From: Apus apus
Taxonomy: Eukaryota; Chordata; Aves; Apodiformes; Apodidae
Direction of reading: 5' to 3'
DNA length: 64,000 bases
Assembly: GCF_020740795.1 (NCBI RefSeq)
Contig: NC_067304.1
Coordinates: 5,694,056-5,758,055 of the forward strand
Both the position numbers and the translations under genes were made by a program. Each line of letters begins with the position of its first letter. The stretch's first letter is position 1. The notes below the pieces were generated by a model. That model did no database searches and was not told the origin of the DNA. It saw nothing but the letters and a program-made list of their open reading frames with translations. Of the stretch, positions 49,401 to 59,800 are shown piece after piece.

Positions 49401-52400
49401 AGGTTGGGAGATGAGGCGATCTGGCCCTTCAGGGTCAGCAGCTTGGCACTGGACTCCGCCAGCCCCTGCTCCAGCGCCGCCGCGCTCCTGCGGCTCTCCC
49501 GGGACTCGGCCAGCAGCCCGGAGGTGCCAGCAACAAGGCTGCTGGCATTGGTGGAGGTCTGGTAAGCAGATCTGATTGTCTTGAAGGCTCCTGCAGGAAT
49601 AAAACTGATAAATGACACAAATGCCTCTGTGACTCATAAATGCAGCATAGCTGCCTAAACAGGCGTATTGACTGTACCCAGCGAGTGGATGTGTGCACCG
49701 AGAGAAGGGAGGCACAGCCAGAGTGATTAGTCACTGTGGCACACTGAAAAAGCTCCTTTTATTTCCAGATGCCTTTCAGCCCTTCCTTCAGTGAGCTACA
49801 GAGCTTTTCTGAAGGACTGAACTCTGGGCTGGAGCTAAAAGACTGAAGCAAAACTAAAGCAAGACGATGGGTGAGTGCTGATCATGAGCTTTGCTCCGAG
49901 CAGCCCCGAAGGTCTTTGGTGGGGCAGGACTGGGCTCACAGAGCACTTTCCCTGGCTCCCGAGCAGGCCCCACAATTCCCCCTGGCACAGCCTGGGGAAG
50001 TGTGGTCAGGACATGACCTCTAAGCCCTGCTGGGACAGGGGGTGCAGAATGAACCTGTCCCAGCAGTGACCACTCACCGCAGCTCTCGCACGCCCGGCCC
50101 CAGAGCTGCTCCGCAGAGGGGAGGGAGAGGCAGCAGTGAGACATTGGAGACAAGAGCTGCAGAGGGGCTCTAATGGCAGCCCACCACCAGCATCATCACA
50201 GGGCTTAATTAGCTGTTCTCCTAATTGCCTGACAGCCGTCTGACACTCTTCCCCACCCCTCCATCCCTTCCATCTGTGCACAGCCTTCATTATCTCAGCT
50301 TCCTCCCAGGTTCGGTGACAGACTCCCAGCAAGGCTCCCCCTCTTCCCACCACTCCTGCTGCATCCCAGCAGTGGAGTTGTGCTGCCCAGGGGATGGGAA
50401 CATGGAATGAGCTGCCCAGCCCCAAAATGCTGGAGCAAATAACCAGATAGTGTGAAATCCTGGGTCATGGATGTGAGGCCGGATAGAGAACATTCCCTTG
50501 TTGGGGAAGGAAGGTGCATTGCAGTTCCTAAGCTAATAGCAGGTTAAAAACTCCATCTCCTCCACCTGGCCCATGGGAAACCACCAGGCACAGTCATGTT
50601 GAGGTAAATTAATGTCTGCAAATTAAGAGATCTTACAGCTGCAGCACTGTACCTGACAGATCCGTGCTGCGGCTGGTTTCAAACTGGCTCTTCTTGCTCT
50701 GGTACTGGGTGTTAGTGATAAGCAAGCTGCTGTTGAGGGCTTCGAGCTCTCTTGACAGAGAGGCAGTCTCATCCAGAAAACGAAGGTCAGGATTTATACC
50801 TTGAACCTGCTTTCTGGGAGAGAAAAAGCAAAAAATGTGAATTCAAGTAGACAGCAAAGCACCTTTAGACAGAGAGTGGGGCTCTGCCAGCACCTGGGGA
50901 AGGGGCAATTCTGAGCCTGCAGAGCTGCAGCTGGAGACACACGGTGGCCTCGCAGGTTTGCAGTGGCAGAGGAGAGCAGGGCTGGGCTGCAGCTCCTCAC
51001 ACCAGACCAGCTGCCAAGGCCGTGCCCACACAGGGACCAGGCCTGCGGATACACCCGGAGGATGTCGAGCATCCCGAGCCTGTCTGCCCGCCTCCTGCAC
51101 CGAAGGGGCGCACACGGAAGCGGGGACCGAGCAGCTCCCAGGCAGAGCAGCAAAGCAGAACACGTGCAAGCGGCTCAGTGCGGCAGGGGGCGTGAACACG
51201 CAGGAAAGAGCCAGCATTCCCTCCAGAGTAAGGATGCAGCCTGTTAGCAGCATCCATCCCTCACCTGATGGCAGCGAGGGCGCTGCCCACCCGGGCCAGG
51301 CTCTGCTCTGTCGGGGGGGAGTGGCCGAGGATGCCCTGCGCCTGCTGCACCTTGTTCTCCGCCTGCGAGAGGCGGGGGCTGAAGCGGGACCCCCCGTCCC
51401 CCGGGGGCAGGCGGGCGGTGGAGTTGCCGAGGCCGGCCTGGCGCAGGCGGAGGCGCTGGATGTCCCCGTCGTAGGCTCGGAAGCAGGGGTGGCACAGCTG
51501 GCAGCCGGGGTAGCTGCTGCAGTGGCCCCGCTGGCACTGGTCGCAGCGGGGGCCCGTGACACCCGGGCGGCAGAGGCATTGGCCCGAGGTCTTCTCACAA
51601 CCCACCTCCACTGTGCCCTGGAAGTCACAGTCACACTCTGGGGGATGGAAAGGTGGGGAGATACAGAGGTGAAGCCCAGCAAAAGGGGGTAAAAAATACA
51701 TTTATATATATGTATACACACATATATGTACACACAGAGATATATATATATAAAACCAGATGCTATTAATGGGATGCCAACACAATGTGAAGTCTAACCC
51801 CACCCATCAGCCCTGCAGCATCTGGGAAGGAGGTGGCACAGGCAGGTGAATGGAAAGAGCCTCCCAGCCCAGACCCTCACCCAGCCCCTGACCGTGCAGG
51901 GACAGACCAGCACAGTCAAGGGTCTTGCCTAAGGCTGCTGGAAGGGGACTGGTGGATACCTGGAGATGAGGGAGAGCAACAGGGATTAACTAGGAAGCTG
52001 TTACAGAGAGGAAATCTCTCTGTATATTGCAAAATAGCCTGGGGAACACTGATATCAGGACAGGGGCCAGGTGCTCTTTTCCCAGGTAGCCCACGATCTC
52101 ACAGCAGCAAGACAAAATGGAACAGAGGCTCCCTACCTGTGCACCCCACCCAGACATCTCCATAGTGCCTGTCTGGGCAAACCTGCTCCTGAGGGGCAGA
52201 GCACGTGCGTCCCGTGAAGCCTTCTCTGCACGGACACTGTCCTGTGAACTGGGGAAAGAGAAGTACATCAGGGAGACCCAGCTCTGGACACTTGCCTGGG
52301 AAAGCCCTCCCTGGACTGCTCTCTAAAGCCAGCACCAGGACAATTCTCTCTGATCAGCCTGTGTCCCAGGACACCCACACTGCTCCTGCCAGGCTGCAGG

Positions 52401-55400
52401 CTCAGCCTCAGCGATACAGTCTCCAAGCAGCCCAAGGATGGCAAAGCAGAGTTCCAAGCTTTGTTTCAATGACAAAGGAATCACCCACAAGCAGCTTGTT
52501 TGCCATATCAGGTCTCCTCCCTGTACTTCAGGGACTTACCTTTGGCTCTTAGAATTTGTTATGGGTTTTTTTTTCATATTTAACTTTAATTTTCCCAGTT
52601 GGCTTTTAAGCCTGAAGTGACACACATGCTTTTCATTGATAAACGAGGACAATTAAGTTGCCTTGCCTGCATGAAGATCTATTAGGATTTCCTTACTAAA
52701 TATCAGGCCTTTTTAAATTGCTTAATCTTGCCTCAGTAATTACCACCTTCTTTCATTTTCCTGAATAGCCTGTCATACTATTATCTAGGAAACAGGAACA
52801 GGATAATAAGAGCAGGACATACTAGGGAACATACAGCCCTTTTGTGGAGTCTCCCACAGATAGGATGGGACAACAGAGCCACTCAACACTGGGTTTTGAT
52901 GCCCTGAGCAATTTCCAGCATGGTGCTGCCCAGTGGGGACATGGCTCTGCTGGCAGTGGCACAGCAGCTCCACCCCCTGCTGCCCCTCAAAGTAGCAGGG
53001 CAGAGCTGGGCAAGTTAAAAAAGCAGAGAGCAAGCTTGCAGCTGCACGTGTGAAACACGGCAGGGAAACGAACAAGGGATATTGCTGCAGCATGCTGGGT
53101 CTGCCCTGAGGATGCTGAGGGGGGGGCTGGGTGGTACCTGGTTGCAGTGGGGGCTGCGGGAGCCGTGGGGGTGGCAGCCGCAGGGCCGGCAGCCCTGGCC
53201 ACTCCCCATCTCCCAGTGCTCGGCCGCACACTGGTCGCAGTCGCTGCCCACCACGTTGGGCAGGCAGAAGCACCTCCCTGTCTCGTCGTCGCAGGGCAGG
53301 TCCTGCCGCGTTCCCAGCACGTTGCAGGTACATCCTGAGACAAGGAGGGATTTGTCATATGAAACATGGGTGCAGAGCACCAGCCCGGCTTCTCACGAAG
53401 CCAGGTCTACAGAAGCACCTTGCAGCCACCCAACGATGGGCTTCTCTTGTCTCTCCTGTCACACTTGAGCTCGGCACAAGGGACCCGCACCCCTGCTCTA
53501 ACACCGCGCCCCCCTTCAAGCGCTGCAGCGGGGCTCAGCATCCCCCCCCAGGGACTCAGCTTTGCAGGCAAGGCGGACACGGTTGCCCTCTGCTGCCACA
53601 GCCCCGCCCGCACCGCATCGCCGCCAGCATCCCCTGCCCCGCACACCCGGGGAGGAAGGGAATACAGCCCTACACACCCCCCGAAGTCTACTTTCCCTGT
53701 GCTTTTTGCCAAACTTAGACCTGAGACAGGCCAGAAGGCCGAGCAAGGAGATTTACAAGGCTTTGCAAAACGGGCTTTGCCTGGGAAACCCCAAAATAAA
53801 GCTGGCTGGGAATTGCATCCTTTCCCGAGATCCTGAGGGTGTTGAGCGCAGAGGTGAGGTGGAAGTGCCTTGGGAAGCAGGGGCTGCTTCGGGGTGTACT
53901 CACTGCGGCAGCCCAGGGGGTTGGCGTTGGCCAGCTGTGCGAAGCCCGGCTTGCAGAGGTGGCAGCGCTCCCCCTGCACGTTGTCCTTGCAGACACAGCG
54001 CCCTGTCAGCGGGTCGCAGACAGAGCCCGGCACGGTGCCGTCCGGGTCACACTCACAGGCTGGAAGCGAGCAAGAAACAGCATTTCTGAGGCTGGGAGGG
54101 GTCTCGCTGGGGGGGCTCGGGGAAGGTGGTGCCGGGGGTAACCGGGCACTCACGCAGACAGGCTTCAGGATGGGCGAGATCTTGCTGCGGGTTGCGAAAA
54201 TAGTTGGTTTTGCAGCGCTCGCAGTGGTTGCCCTCGGTGTTGTGCTGGCAATCGTCACAGACCCCCCCGCTCACCCCTCCGCTGGCGCGGTACAGCTCCG
54301 GGTCGAAGCGGCAGGAGGTCGAGTGACCATTGCAGTTGCACCCTAAAAAAAAAAGCAACAAAACGGCCCAGGTAGTGCTGCAAACTCCTGCGGCCACGGC
54401 GGCTGCAGCACTAGAGGGTGCCCGAGTCCCCCGTGTGACACAGCGACAGCCGCCAGGACCCGGGCAGCGGCCGAGCCCCGAGCACAGCCCGCGGCATCGC
54501 TCAGCCACGGCCACGCAGAGCACGGAGGTGTCGGGTGCTTTTGGCAGGGACACCCGTGCCAACATCTAGCCCCACAAAGTGTCCTGATAAAAGGTCTGGG
54601 GGGCTCACGGCCAGGGAGGACTTAGGAAAGGCCTGAGGAAGAGGAGAGGGGAAAGGCTCCTGCCGTACTCTGGCACTCGTGGGGATCGTTGTCCTCCGCG
54701 GGGGCCCAGGGCCGGTCGTTGTAGAGGGCAGCGCAGTGACCGCAGTGGGGACCAGCAGTGTTGTGCTGGCACAGGCAGTGCCCGGGCACCTGCTGCAGAG
54801 ACAATGCTTTACCCCCCTGGATGGCAGCCCCTGGGGTCCAGAGCTTCATCGTCCTGACATTCCTACCAGAGATGAGGGCTGGTTTGGTATGACAGGGCTT
54901 GTCTGTGGGCGTTTCTCTTTGCCCCAGCACTCACCACACCATGAAGGTCTCCTGAAGAGGTGCAGTGGTCAGCATGGCCATGGCAGAAGCAGCTCCCCAG
55001 CACCCGCATCTCTGTCACGGCATAGAAGGTGCTGGGAGAGTGGTAGCCCTGGCGTGGGATGTGGGGGAGCTCGGTGAAGTTGATCCGCAGGTTGGTGAAC
55101 TGCCCCAGGTCTGTTGGGGACCAAGGAGAGGGGTGAGGGGCAGCCTGTGGTTCGTGTGGAGGGCTCAGAGCAAGGGACAGCGACATCGGCACAAAGAGCA
55201 GCAGCTGAGTCGTCAGCAAAACGACTCCCTGACACATCAGAGGCACCAGGGCAGCAGTCAAACCTGCAGCTTGAGGCCCTCCTTGCTGAGGACCTGCTCC
55301 CCTGCAGGGATAACCTGGCTCAGTGCTCTCCCTCAGAAGCAGGAAGAACCACGAGGTCCATCATCCCCTCTCCCTTTCTCAGATATAAAAGAGGTTTTTC

Positions 55401-56847
55401 ACTTACTATCAACAGTCTGGCTGTAAGAGGTAGTGATGGTAGATGCCAGGTCTTGGATGCTGAACTTCACCTGAGAATAAAAATGAAAAGTCCAAAAGCA
55501 GGAAAGGAGAGGTGCTTTCACCTCATGCTCTGGGCAGCATGTGCTCTAGACCTGCCTCTACAGAACTTCACTGAGCACCAGGTAAATACTTCTGAGTTGC
55601 AGAGGACTTTGCAAGAACAAGACACCTTGCTCATCACAAAGCATGGAGGGCTTCCCTCCCAGAGGAGCAAGAATCCCCCCGAGGACTCCCCTCAGCAGTG
55701 CTGGATGTCCACGGGCTCCATCCCTCTCCAGGGGAGAGCTCCAGACCACCACGTGTTCCTGCAGTGCTGCTCAGGCCACCCACCCCACACCCACCCAGGG
55801 CCACAGCGGGGGGAACGGGCACGTGTGGGGTCCCTGCCACACAACCCATCAGATCCTACCGTGCCACCGTGCCCGGGGGAGCCCTGCAGTGTCTGGCACC
55901 GAGGGTCCTGCCAGCTCTCGGGGGAGCCCCGGGGGACGCGGGGAAAGGCAGCGGCGCAGTCGGAGGCCAAGTACTGGTACACCTGCCAGGTCCTGCCCAT
56001 GTCGGTGGAGCGCTCGACCAGCATGCCAGCAGGCAGGGGAGACTGTGGGGCAGGAGAGAGACACGTCTGGGACACAGGGCAGCCCGGCCAGATCCCACCC
56101 CAGGGCCTGGGGTGCCTCTCCTCCTCCTCCCTCCAGGCTCAGGTCTCCACAAGCTGCTGGAGAAATCCCCTCCCTGCAGGTTATCAACCATCTCTGGGTC
56201 CCCCTCTCCCCTTGGCCAGCCCTGCTGCAGGCACAAATGCACATCCACACCAAGGAGGTTTTTTAGCAGATATTCATGGGATGGGAACCCACCACCCTGC
56301 TCTGCTCCTTCTAATGGAGGAAAGGCCATGAAAAATGGGGAAAACAGAGGGATGGGGACCCTGGCATGCTTCCTATCAGACTTTCCCACAGAAAGTCATT
56401 GGGGCCCATCCACCGCCATCTGTGACTTCCTCACAAGCAGGGACGATGCACACAAACCCTGAAGTGAAGCAGGATGCTGCTGAGTTGGAAGGTCTGGTCC
56501 AGGTCCAGCTGCAGAGAGACATGCTCGATGCCTGTGGGCACAGAGAGGGAGCTCAGAGGTGCAGAGTGGGGCCTTCAGGAAAATAAACAGCTCAGCTGCC
56601 TGAGCCAAGCCATTTATTTCCTTCTTCCAATCTATTGAATTCAACAGCTCTTCTTCCCCTCATGTTTGCTGCCCGGGGCCAGGAGCTGCAGTGTCCCCAG
56701 GGACCCCAAGACACCCAGTGGACCTCACTCACCGTTCTGGGACTGCCACCAGCGCGAGTGCCCCGCAGAGGAGAGGACGTTCTCCACACGGTGCCCGTTG
56801 TAGACGTGGGGCAGCCGTGAGTCACACCTGCAGCATTTCATGCTCCA
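43293..56847 (-). CDS. LAMB3: LAMB3, laminin beta-3 chain (20 exons, 5' end missing)
   Basis: Beta subunit of laminin-332, the basement-membrane heterotrimer (alpha3-beta3-gamma2) that anchors epithelial cells through hemidesmosomes; secreted. Twenty exons from 56733-56847 down to 43293-43429 sum to 3,300 bases, giving 1,099 residues plus stop, and every exon phase fits its neighbour. Fragment residues 1-185 are the remainder of the laminin N-terminal domain ([26 protein letters not shown]). LE modules run from Cys186 to about 515: six, with no globular insertion, as expected for beta3. The C-terminal coiled coil (about 517-1099) is interrupted by the Cys-rich laminin-beta knob (712-745). The chain ends YYESCS, with the penultimate Cys expected to bond with gamma2. 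The number and order of exons match human exons 4-23. Signal peptide and first roughly 60 residues are absent, presumably beyond the right edge. Introns, the longest about 1.2 kb, contain no other gene that I can see. Confidence 0.97.
43878..44031 (-). CDS. LAMB3: LAMB3 exon 22-equivalent
   Basis: Acceptor ttccacag, donor GTAAGA. Encodes [20 protein letters not shown] and continues [20 protein letters not shown] to MLRME. The LGEQG-R-QS segment is near-identical to human beta3. Coiled-coil domain I. Confidence 0.95.
44437..44613 (-). CDS. LAMB3: LAMB3 exon 21-equivalent, with heptad duplication
   Basis: Acceptor gctttcag, donor GTATGT; 59 codons. Encodes [20 protein letters not shown] through [21 protein letters not shown] in coiled-coil domain I. 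A tandem 21-bp duplication (plus-strand 44461-44481 and 44482-44502) gives the repeated heptad GSEAGQT / GSEAGQR. Confidence 0.93.
44728..44869 (-). CDS. LAMB3: LAMB3 exon 20-equivalent
   Basis: Acceptor tccccag, donor GTAGGT. Encodes [20 protein letters not shown] and continues to [14 protein letters not shown], parallel to human -AHAVEGQVEDVVGNLRQG-. Coiled-coil domain I. Confidence 0.95.
45840..46047 (-). CDS. LAMB3: LAMB3 exon 19-equivalent
   Basis: Acceptor ctctgcag, with a weak donor GTCAGC. Encodes [20 protein letters not shown], then [20 protein letters not shown] and the [17 protein letters not shown] segment; matches the human D-DAATIQEVSEAVL---LPTD pattern. Confidence 0.95.
47223..47367 (-). 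CDS. LAMB3: LAMB3 exon 18-equivalent
   Basis: Acceptor gtttgcag, donor GTAGCG. Encodes [20 protein letters not shown] and continues [20 protein letters not shown] to QQVRSFLS; matches human [21 protein letters not shown]. Coiled coil. Confidence 0.95.
47972..48107 (-). repeat. 17-bp minisatellite, 8 units, in a LAMB3 intron
   Basis: Eight tandem copies of a 17-bp unit (plus-strand consensus atgcaggcagggccggg), the first two beginning ct instead of at and the last diverging at its end. The array starts 18 bp downstream of the splice donor of the exon at 48126-48329. Frames through it give artefactual repeats such as [17 protein letters not shown]. Confidence 0.95.
48126..48329 (-). CDS. LAMB3: LAMB3 exon 17-equivalent (laminin-beta knob)
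   Basis: Acceptor cctctccag, donor GTGAGT; 68 codons. Encodes [20 protein letters not shown] with further Cys to [17 protein letters not shown], the small disulfide-rich module that interrupts the coiled coil only in laminin beta chains, followed by [18 protein letters not shown]. Very GC-rich exon. Confidence 0.95.
49382..49590 (-). CDS. LAMB3: LAMB3 exon 16-equivalent
   Basis: Acceptor ttcctgcag, donor GTGAAG. Encodes [20 protein letters not shown] and continues to [12 protein letters not shown]; corresponds to human GAFRMLSTAYEQS and SSLPDLTPTFN. Contains an N-glycosylation sequon (NAS). Coiled-coil domain II. Confidence 0.95.
50653..50813 (-). CDS. LAMB3: LAMB3 exon 15-equivalent
   Basis: Acceptor ctcccag, donor GTACAG. 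Encodes [20 protein letters not shown], then [20 protein letters not shown] to STDLS. The short exon is open in the correct frame and its phases join both neighbours. Coiled-coil domain II with an NSS sequon. Confidence 0.93.
51265..51637 (-). CDS. LAMB3: LAMB3 exon 14-equivalent (last LE module and start of coiled coil)
   Basis: Acceptor cccccag, donor GTGAGG. Encodes [40 protein letters not shown] and the [10 protein letters not shown] hinge, then coiled coil to [11 protein letters not shown]. The largest exon; strongly matches human [34 protein letters not shown]. Confidence 0.96.
51693..51755. repeat. AT/CA-type microsatellite
   Basis: Mixed (TA)n and (CA)n dinucleotide repeats in a LAMB3 intron, including tatatatatgtatacacaca and a run of TATATATATATA near 51,743-51,752. 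Confidence 0.85.
52137..52248 (-). CDS. LAMB3: LAMB3 exon 13-equivalent
   Basis: Acceptor ttccccag, donor GTAGGG. Encodes [20 protein letters not shown], then [16 protein letters not shown], matching human [14 protein letters not shown] and QCPDRTYGDVATGC. Part of the LE module array. Confidence 0.96.
53138..53334 (-). CDS. LAMB3: LAMB3 exon 12-equivalent
   Basis: Acceptor tgtctcag, donor GTACCA. Encodes [40 protein letters not shown] and [15 protein letters not shown], an LE module and the start of the next. Matches human [20 protein letters not shown]. Confidence 0.96.
53904..54059 (-). CDS. LAMB3: LAMB3 exon 11-equivalent
   Basis: Acceptor gcttccag, donor GTGAGT. Encodes [39 protein letters not shown] and ANANPLGC, an LE module closely matching human. 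Confidence 0.96.
54154..54342 (-). CDS. LAMB3: LAMB3 exon 10-equivalent
   Basis: Acceptor ttttttag, donor GTGAGT. Encodes [40 protein letters not shown] and [13 protein letters not shown], an LE module matching human CDCNGHSETCHFDP. Confidence 0.96.
54669..54792 (-). CDS. LAMB3: LAMB3 exon 9-equivalent
   Basis: Acceptor tctctgcag with exon start CAG (a second in-frame acceptor three bases later would drop one Gln), and a weak donor GTACGG. Encodes [20 protein letters not shown], then [20 protein letters not shown]. Matches human [15 protein letters not shown] and NNRPWRPAE. Confidence 0.94.
54935..55110 (-). CDS. LAMB3: LAMB3 exon 8-equivalent (end of LN domain, first LE module)
   Basis: Acceptor cccaacag, donor GTGAGT. 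Encodes [40 protein letters not shown] and [19 protein letters not shown]. Contains the NFT sequon and the conserved transition [11 protein letters not shown] from the LN domain to the first LE module. Confidence 0.96.
55407..55470 (-). CDS. LAMB3: LAMB3 exon 7-equivalent
   Basis: Acceptor attctcag, donor GTAAGT; only 64 bases, so easily overlooked. Encodes [20 protein letters not shown] then D in the LN domain. Phase joins exons on both sides (ends one base into Asn146). Confidence 0.92.
55860..56042 (-). CDS. LAMB3: LAMB3 exon 6-equivalent
   Basis: Acceptor ccccacag, donor GTAGGA; 61 codons. Encodes [40 protein letters not shown] and [10 protein letters not shown], in the LN domain. Matches human [20 protein letters not shown]. 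Confidence 0.97.
56458..56531 (-). CDS. LAMB3: LAMB3 exon 5-equivalent
   Basis: Acceptor tgcccacag; the donor GTTTGT is unusual but plausible. Encodes [20 protein letters not shown] then LLHFR in the LN domain; matches human [13 protein letters not shown]. It is 74 bases and joins both neighbours in phase. Confidence 0.94.
56733..56847 (-). CDS. LAMB3: LAMB3 exon 4-equivalent (most 5' exon found)
   Basis: Acceptor tctttcag, donor GTGAGT. Encodes [38 protein letters not shown], a signature of the beta-chain LN domain (human WQMKCCKCDSR, HRVENVASSSG, RWWQSQN). It starts on a complete codon, so an upstream exon must end on one; that exon was not found in the window. Confidence 0.97.
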
Positions 56848-59800
56848 CTGAAAGAGAAAGGGCAGGTGGAAGCGACCATCCCAGCTCAGCCAGAGGGAAA
56901 GACCCCAGAGGTGAGGGGTCCGAGAACTCAAGGAGAAACAAAAGGCATCAGGAAAGCTGGTTTGTTAGAGAACTGAAGAACTATGATCAATAGAACTGAT
57001 GATATGCAGGACTGAAGTGTCCCCCTTCACACCGTCTGAAAAAACACAGCTCATGGTTTTATAGACTAAAAACTAAAGCCAAAATGCTTTTGACTAAAAC
57101 ACGTCTGGCAAAACAGATGTTTTCGGTTTTCTAAGTTTTATAAGGTGTTTATTTTAAGCAAACCCCCCTGTTTTCCACAATGACCACACTAGGTAGAAAG
57201 CCCTTTACACCTCTTCAGGACCAGTTTGCCTTTTCCACACAGCTGAGGGGGCTGTTTGTCTGGGTGAACAGAAAGGCCTTTCTCTCTCATCCCCTCGCCC
57301 GGTTGGTGCTCAGGCCCTGTGCTCTCCCCAGGGAGCAGGGTGGGAGCAAACAGCTCAGCGGGTGAGGAGGCAGTGGGTGGGAAGTTGAGTGGCTCAAAGT
57401 TCAGCCTTTCACTTGAGCAAGTGATTCAAGGAGCAAACGGAGCCGTGGCACAGGGAACAAGGCGATGGGAGAAACCAGGGTCCCCAAGGAGCAAACAAAT
57501 ACCCACATTTTGAGTAACCAAGCAGGGCTCCGTGCAGCCACGCGGTATGTGCAGCACATGTGCAGGCCCAGGAATGTGCAGAAACAGGCATACTGAGCCA
57601 GGAATGGGAGAGGGGAAGGTCCAAACCTAGGCCAAGAGGAGAGGTGGGCACAGGGTGGGCAAGCAGGCTGGGCAAGGGCCACCCCAAAGCATGGAGGGAC
57701 ACCCAGGTGAGGCCAAGGTGGGGAAGGGCAGGCTCCAGAGGGCTGATCAAATACCAGGTGAGGACAGATCCCACAGCAGCATCCCACAGCAGCATCCCAA
57801 GCACTCGGTACCAGCCACGCTCAGAGTGGAGCAAACACAAGGGGCTGCAGATAATGCTGTGCCAAAAGCAAGAGTGACGTGAAACATTTCCATTAGAAAC
57901 TGAAGTTTTCACAGCCCAAGCAGTAAAGTGGCCTCCCAAGTGTAGCAGAGGGACACATGGTTCCTGCCAGCACATGCTAAGGACCAAGGAATTGGGGAAG
58001 ATGAAGAAGAGTGTTTGCCAGCGATGGCAGGTGTGGGACAGGACAGCTCAGAAAGGTCGTCTTGGAGGAAAGAGGGTTTGGAGGAGCAGGGGGGAACGTG
58101 TCTGGAACAAGGTCTGACACCTGACACCTGCAAGGCAACAAAATACCCCATTGCAAGGGCTGGCAGTCCCCGGGGAGGCACATAAAGGGACAGCAGAGGG
58201 GAAGAGCATGTTCAGGCCCCCAGTGATGAGATCAGCTTTCAGAGGTGCAGCAGAGATATCGGGTGACAAGTGACAAGTAGCACTTTACAGCCACCTCTGT
58301 GCTAAAATATCCCCACCTCATACTTAAGCAAACAAGCCCATTCCAGTGCAAACTCGACCCTACACTTGAGCTGGAGCTGGGAGACATTTGTTCCTGGGGA
58401 AGGCAGCAGGAGGTGGTCAGGGGGACACAGTGGCACCAAGATTTCTGTTTTCCTCTTTAGAAGATTAACTCACATTTACAAGTATTTCCACACCCCCAGA
58501 ACAGGTTCACCTGCACCGGTGAAGCCTCTTATTTCTACAAAAAAAAGGGTCTCAGCTCCAGAACTGCTCCCCTGCCAGGACAGGGCAGGTGCCTGGGCAG
58601 CAGCAGACAGACCTGAGACAGACCCTGGGTTGATTCTAGCTTCTTCAAAGCTCAGACCTGACTGCTCTGCCCTGACCTGGCAACACCTCGGCAAGTTGGG
58701 CAGATGCTGAGGAGAGATCCTCACTTAAAACTGATCTATTTCCATAACATTTTCCACAGTCTTTATGTTCTCTGTCTATAAATATCCCAGAACAGCAGTT
58801 GGCTAACTACAGTATTTATAACAATGTTGCAAAGTAAGCAAACAGAGAATTCAAAATATATAATCATGCCATTTCCTTGGCTCTACCAACTCCTCCTGGC
58901 TCTGCCAGTAGGAATCAGAAATAATGTAATGGAGTCCAGGCATTATCATTTCAGATAATGACTACTGATGTCAGTTATTAATTGAAATTTCAGGACAACA
59001 CGACTGTTGGGAAGCTACAGGAATTACCCACAGAAATAAACCAGTGAACAATACCCAATAATGATTAAACTTCACAACAGTTCTGTGATTAGCAAAGGGA
59101 GAAGGAAGGTTTTCTGCAAGGGGAAAGGTTAATCTCAGCTAAATTATGCATTAGGAATGATTCACACATGCTTATTAGAGAATTCACATTAGTGCCAGAG
59201 ACACAAGTGCCTTCTCACAGCCAGGATGCAATGTTGGCAGTGAAGCTGTGACCACACTTAAAATGCAGCACTAAGTAAACCCGAAGCTTTAACTGCCCGT
59301 GTCTGCCTGACAGACCCTCCCGTGCAGCCCAGGGGCTGTGCTGGGGACAAACATCCAAAATTATTTGCCTTTTTTTTTCTCCCCCTCAGCATTTTAATTA
59401 AGGCTAAAATTAACACTGGAAGCAAAATCCATTTCCAGCCTTGGAGCAAATTGTGAAACCCCTTTATTGCACAAGAGGACGATTTGCTGTTACTGCCTGT
59501 GACTATGTGTCTCAAAGTTCCTTGGGACAGAGGGAATTACCAAAAACGACGGCCCAGTGCTGGGCTGTGGGCAGACTCACCAAGCACACACCTTTCCCCA
59601 GCACTTCCCTTCTTTACTAGCACAGCAACAGCCTCAGTGGATCCCTTGGAGCTGGGAGTATGTGAGGACTGGCAATGAAGATGTCAGGGGCTGAGCTGGG
59701 CTACCCAGCCCTGGCTCTCCAGCACCTCATCCCCTCCCTGTCCAGCACCAACTGCTCCAGCCCCGCTGCTACTGCAGCAGAAGAATCAGCAGGTACAAGA

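Noticed and set aside
50843-51733. Minus-strand open frame of 296 residues overlapping the exon at 51265-51637
   Set aside because: It is in the wrong frame relative to the laminin exon. The frame encoding CDCDFQGT and CLCRPG is the real one.
55114-56462. Plus-strand open frames up to 405 residues across 55-56.5 kb
   Set aside because: They are antisense shadows of GC-rich LAMB3 exons and introns, with no recognisable domain.
58205-58214. p53/p63-type half-site GAGCATGTTC in the LAMB3 upstream intron
   Set aside because: LAMB3 is a known p63 target, but the adjacent decamer does not match, and other single half-sites (for example near 9,948 and 48,712) occur outside plausible enhancers.
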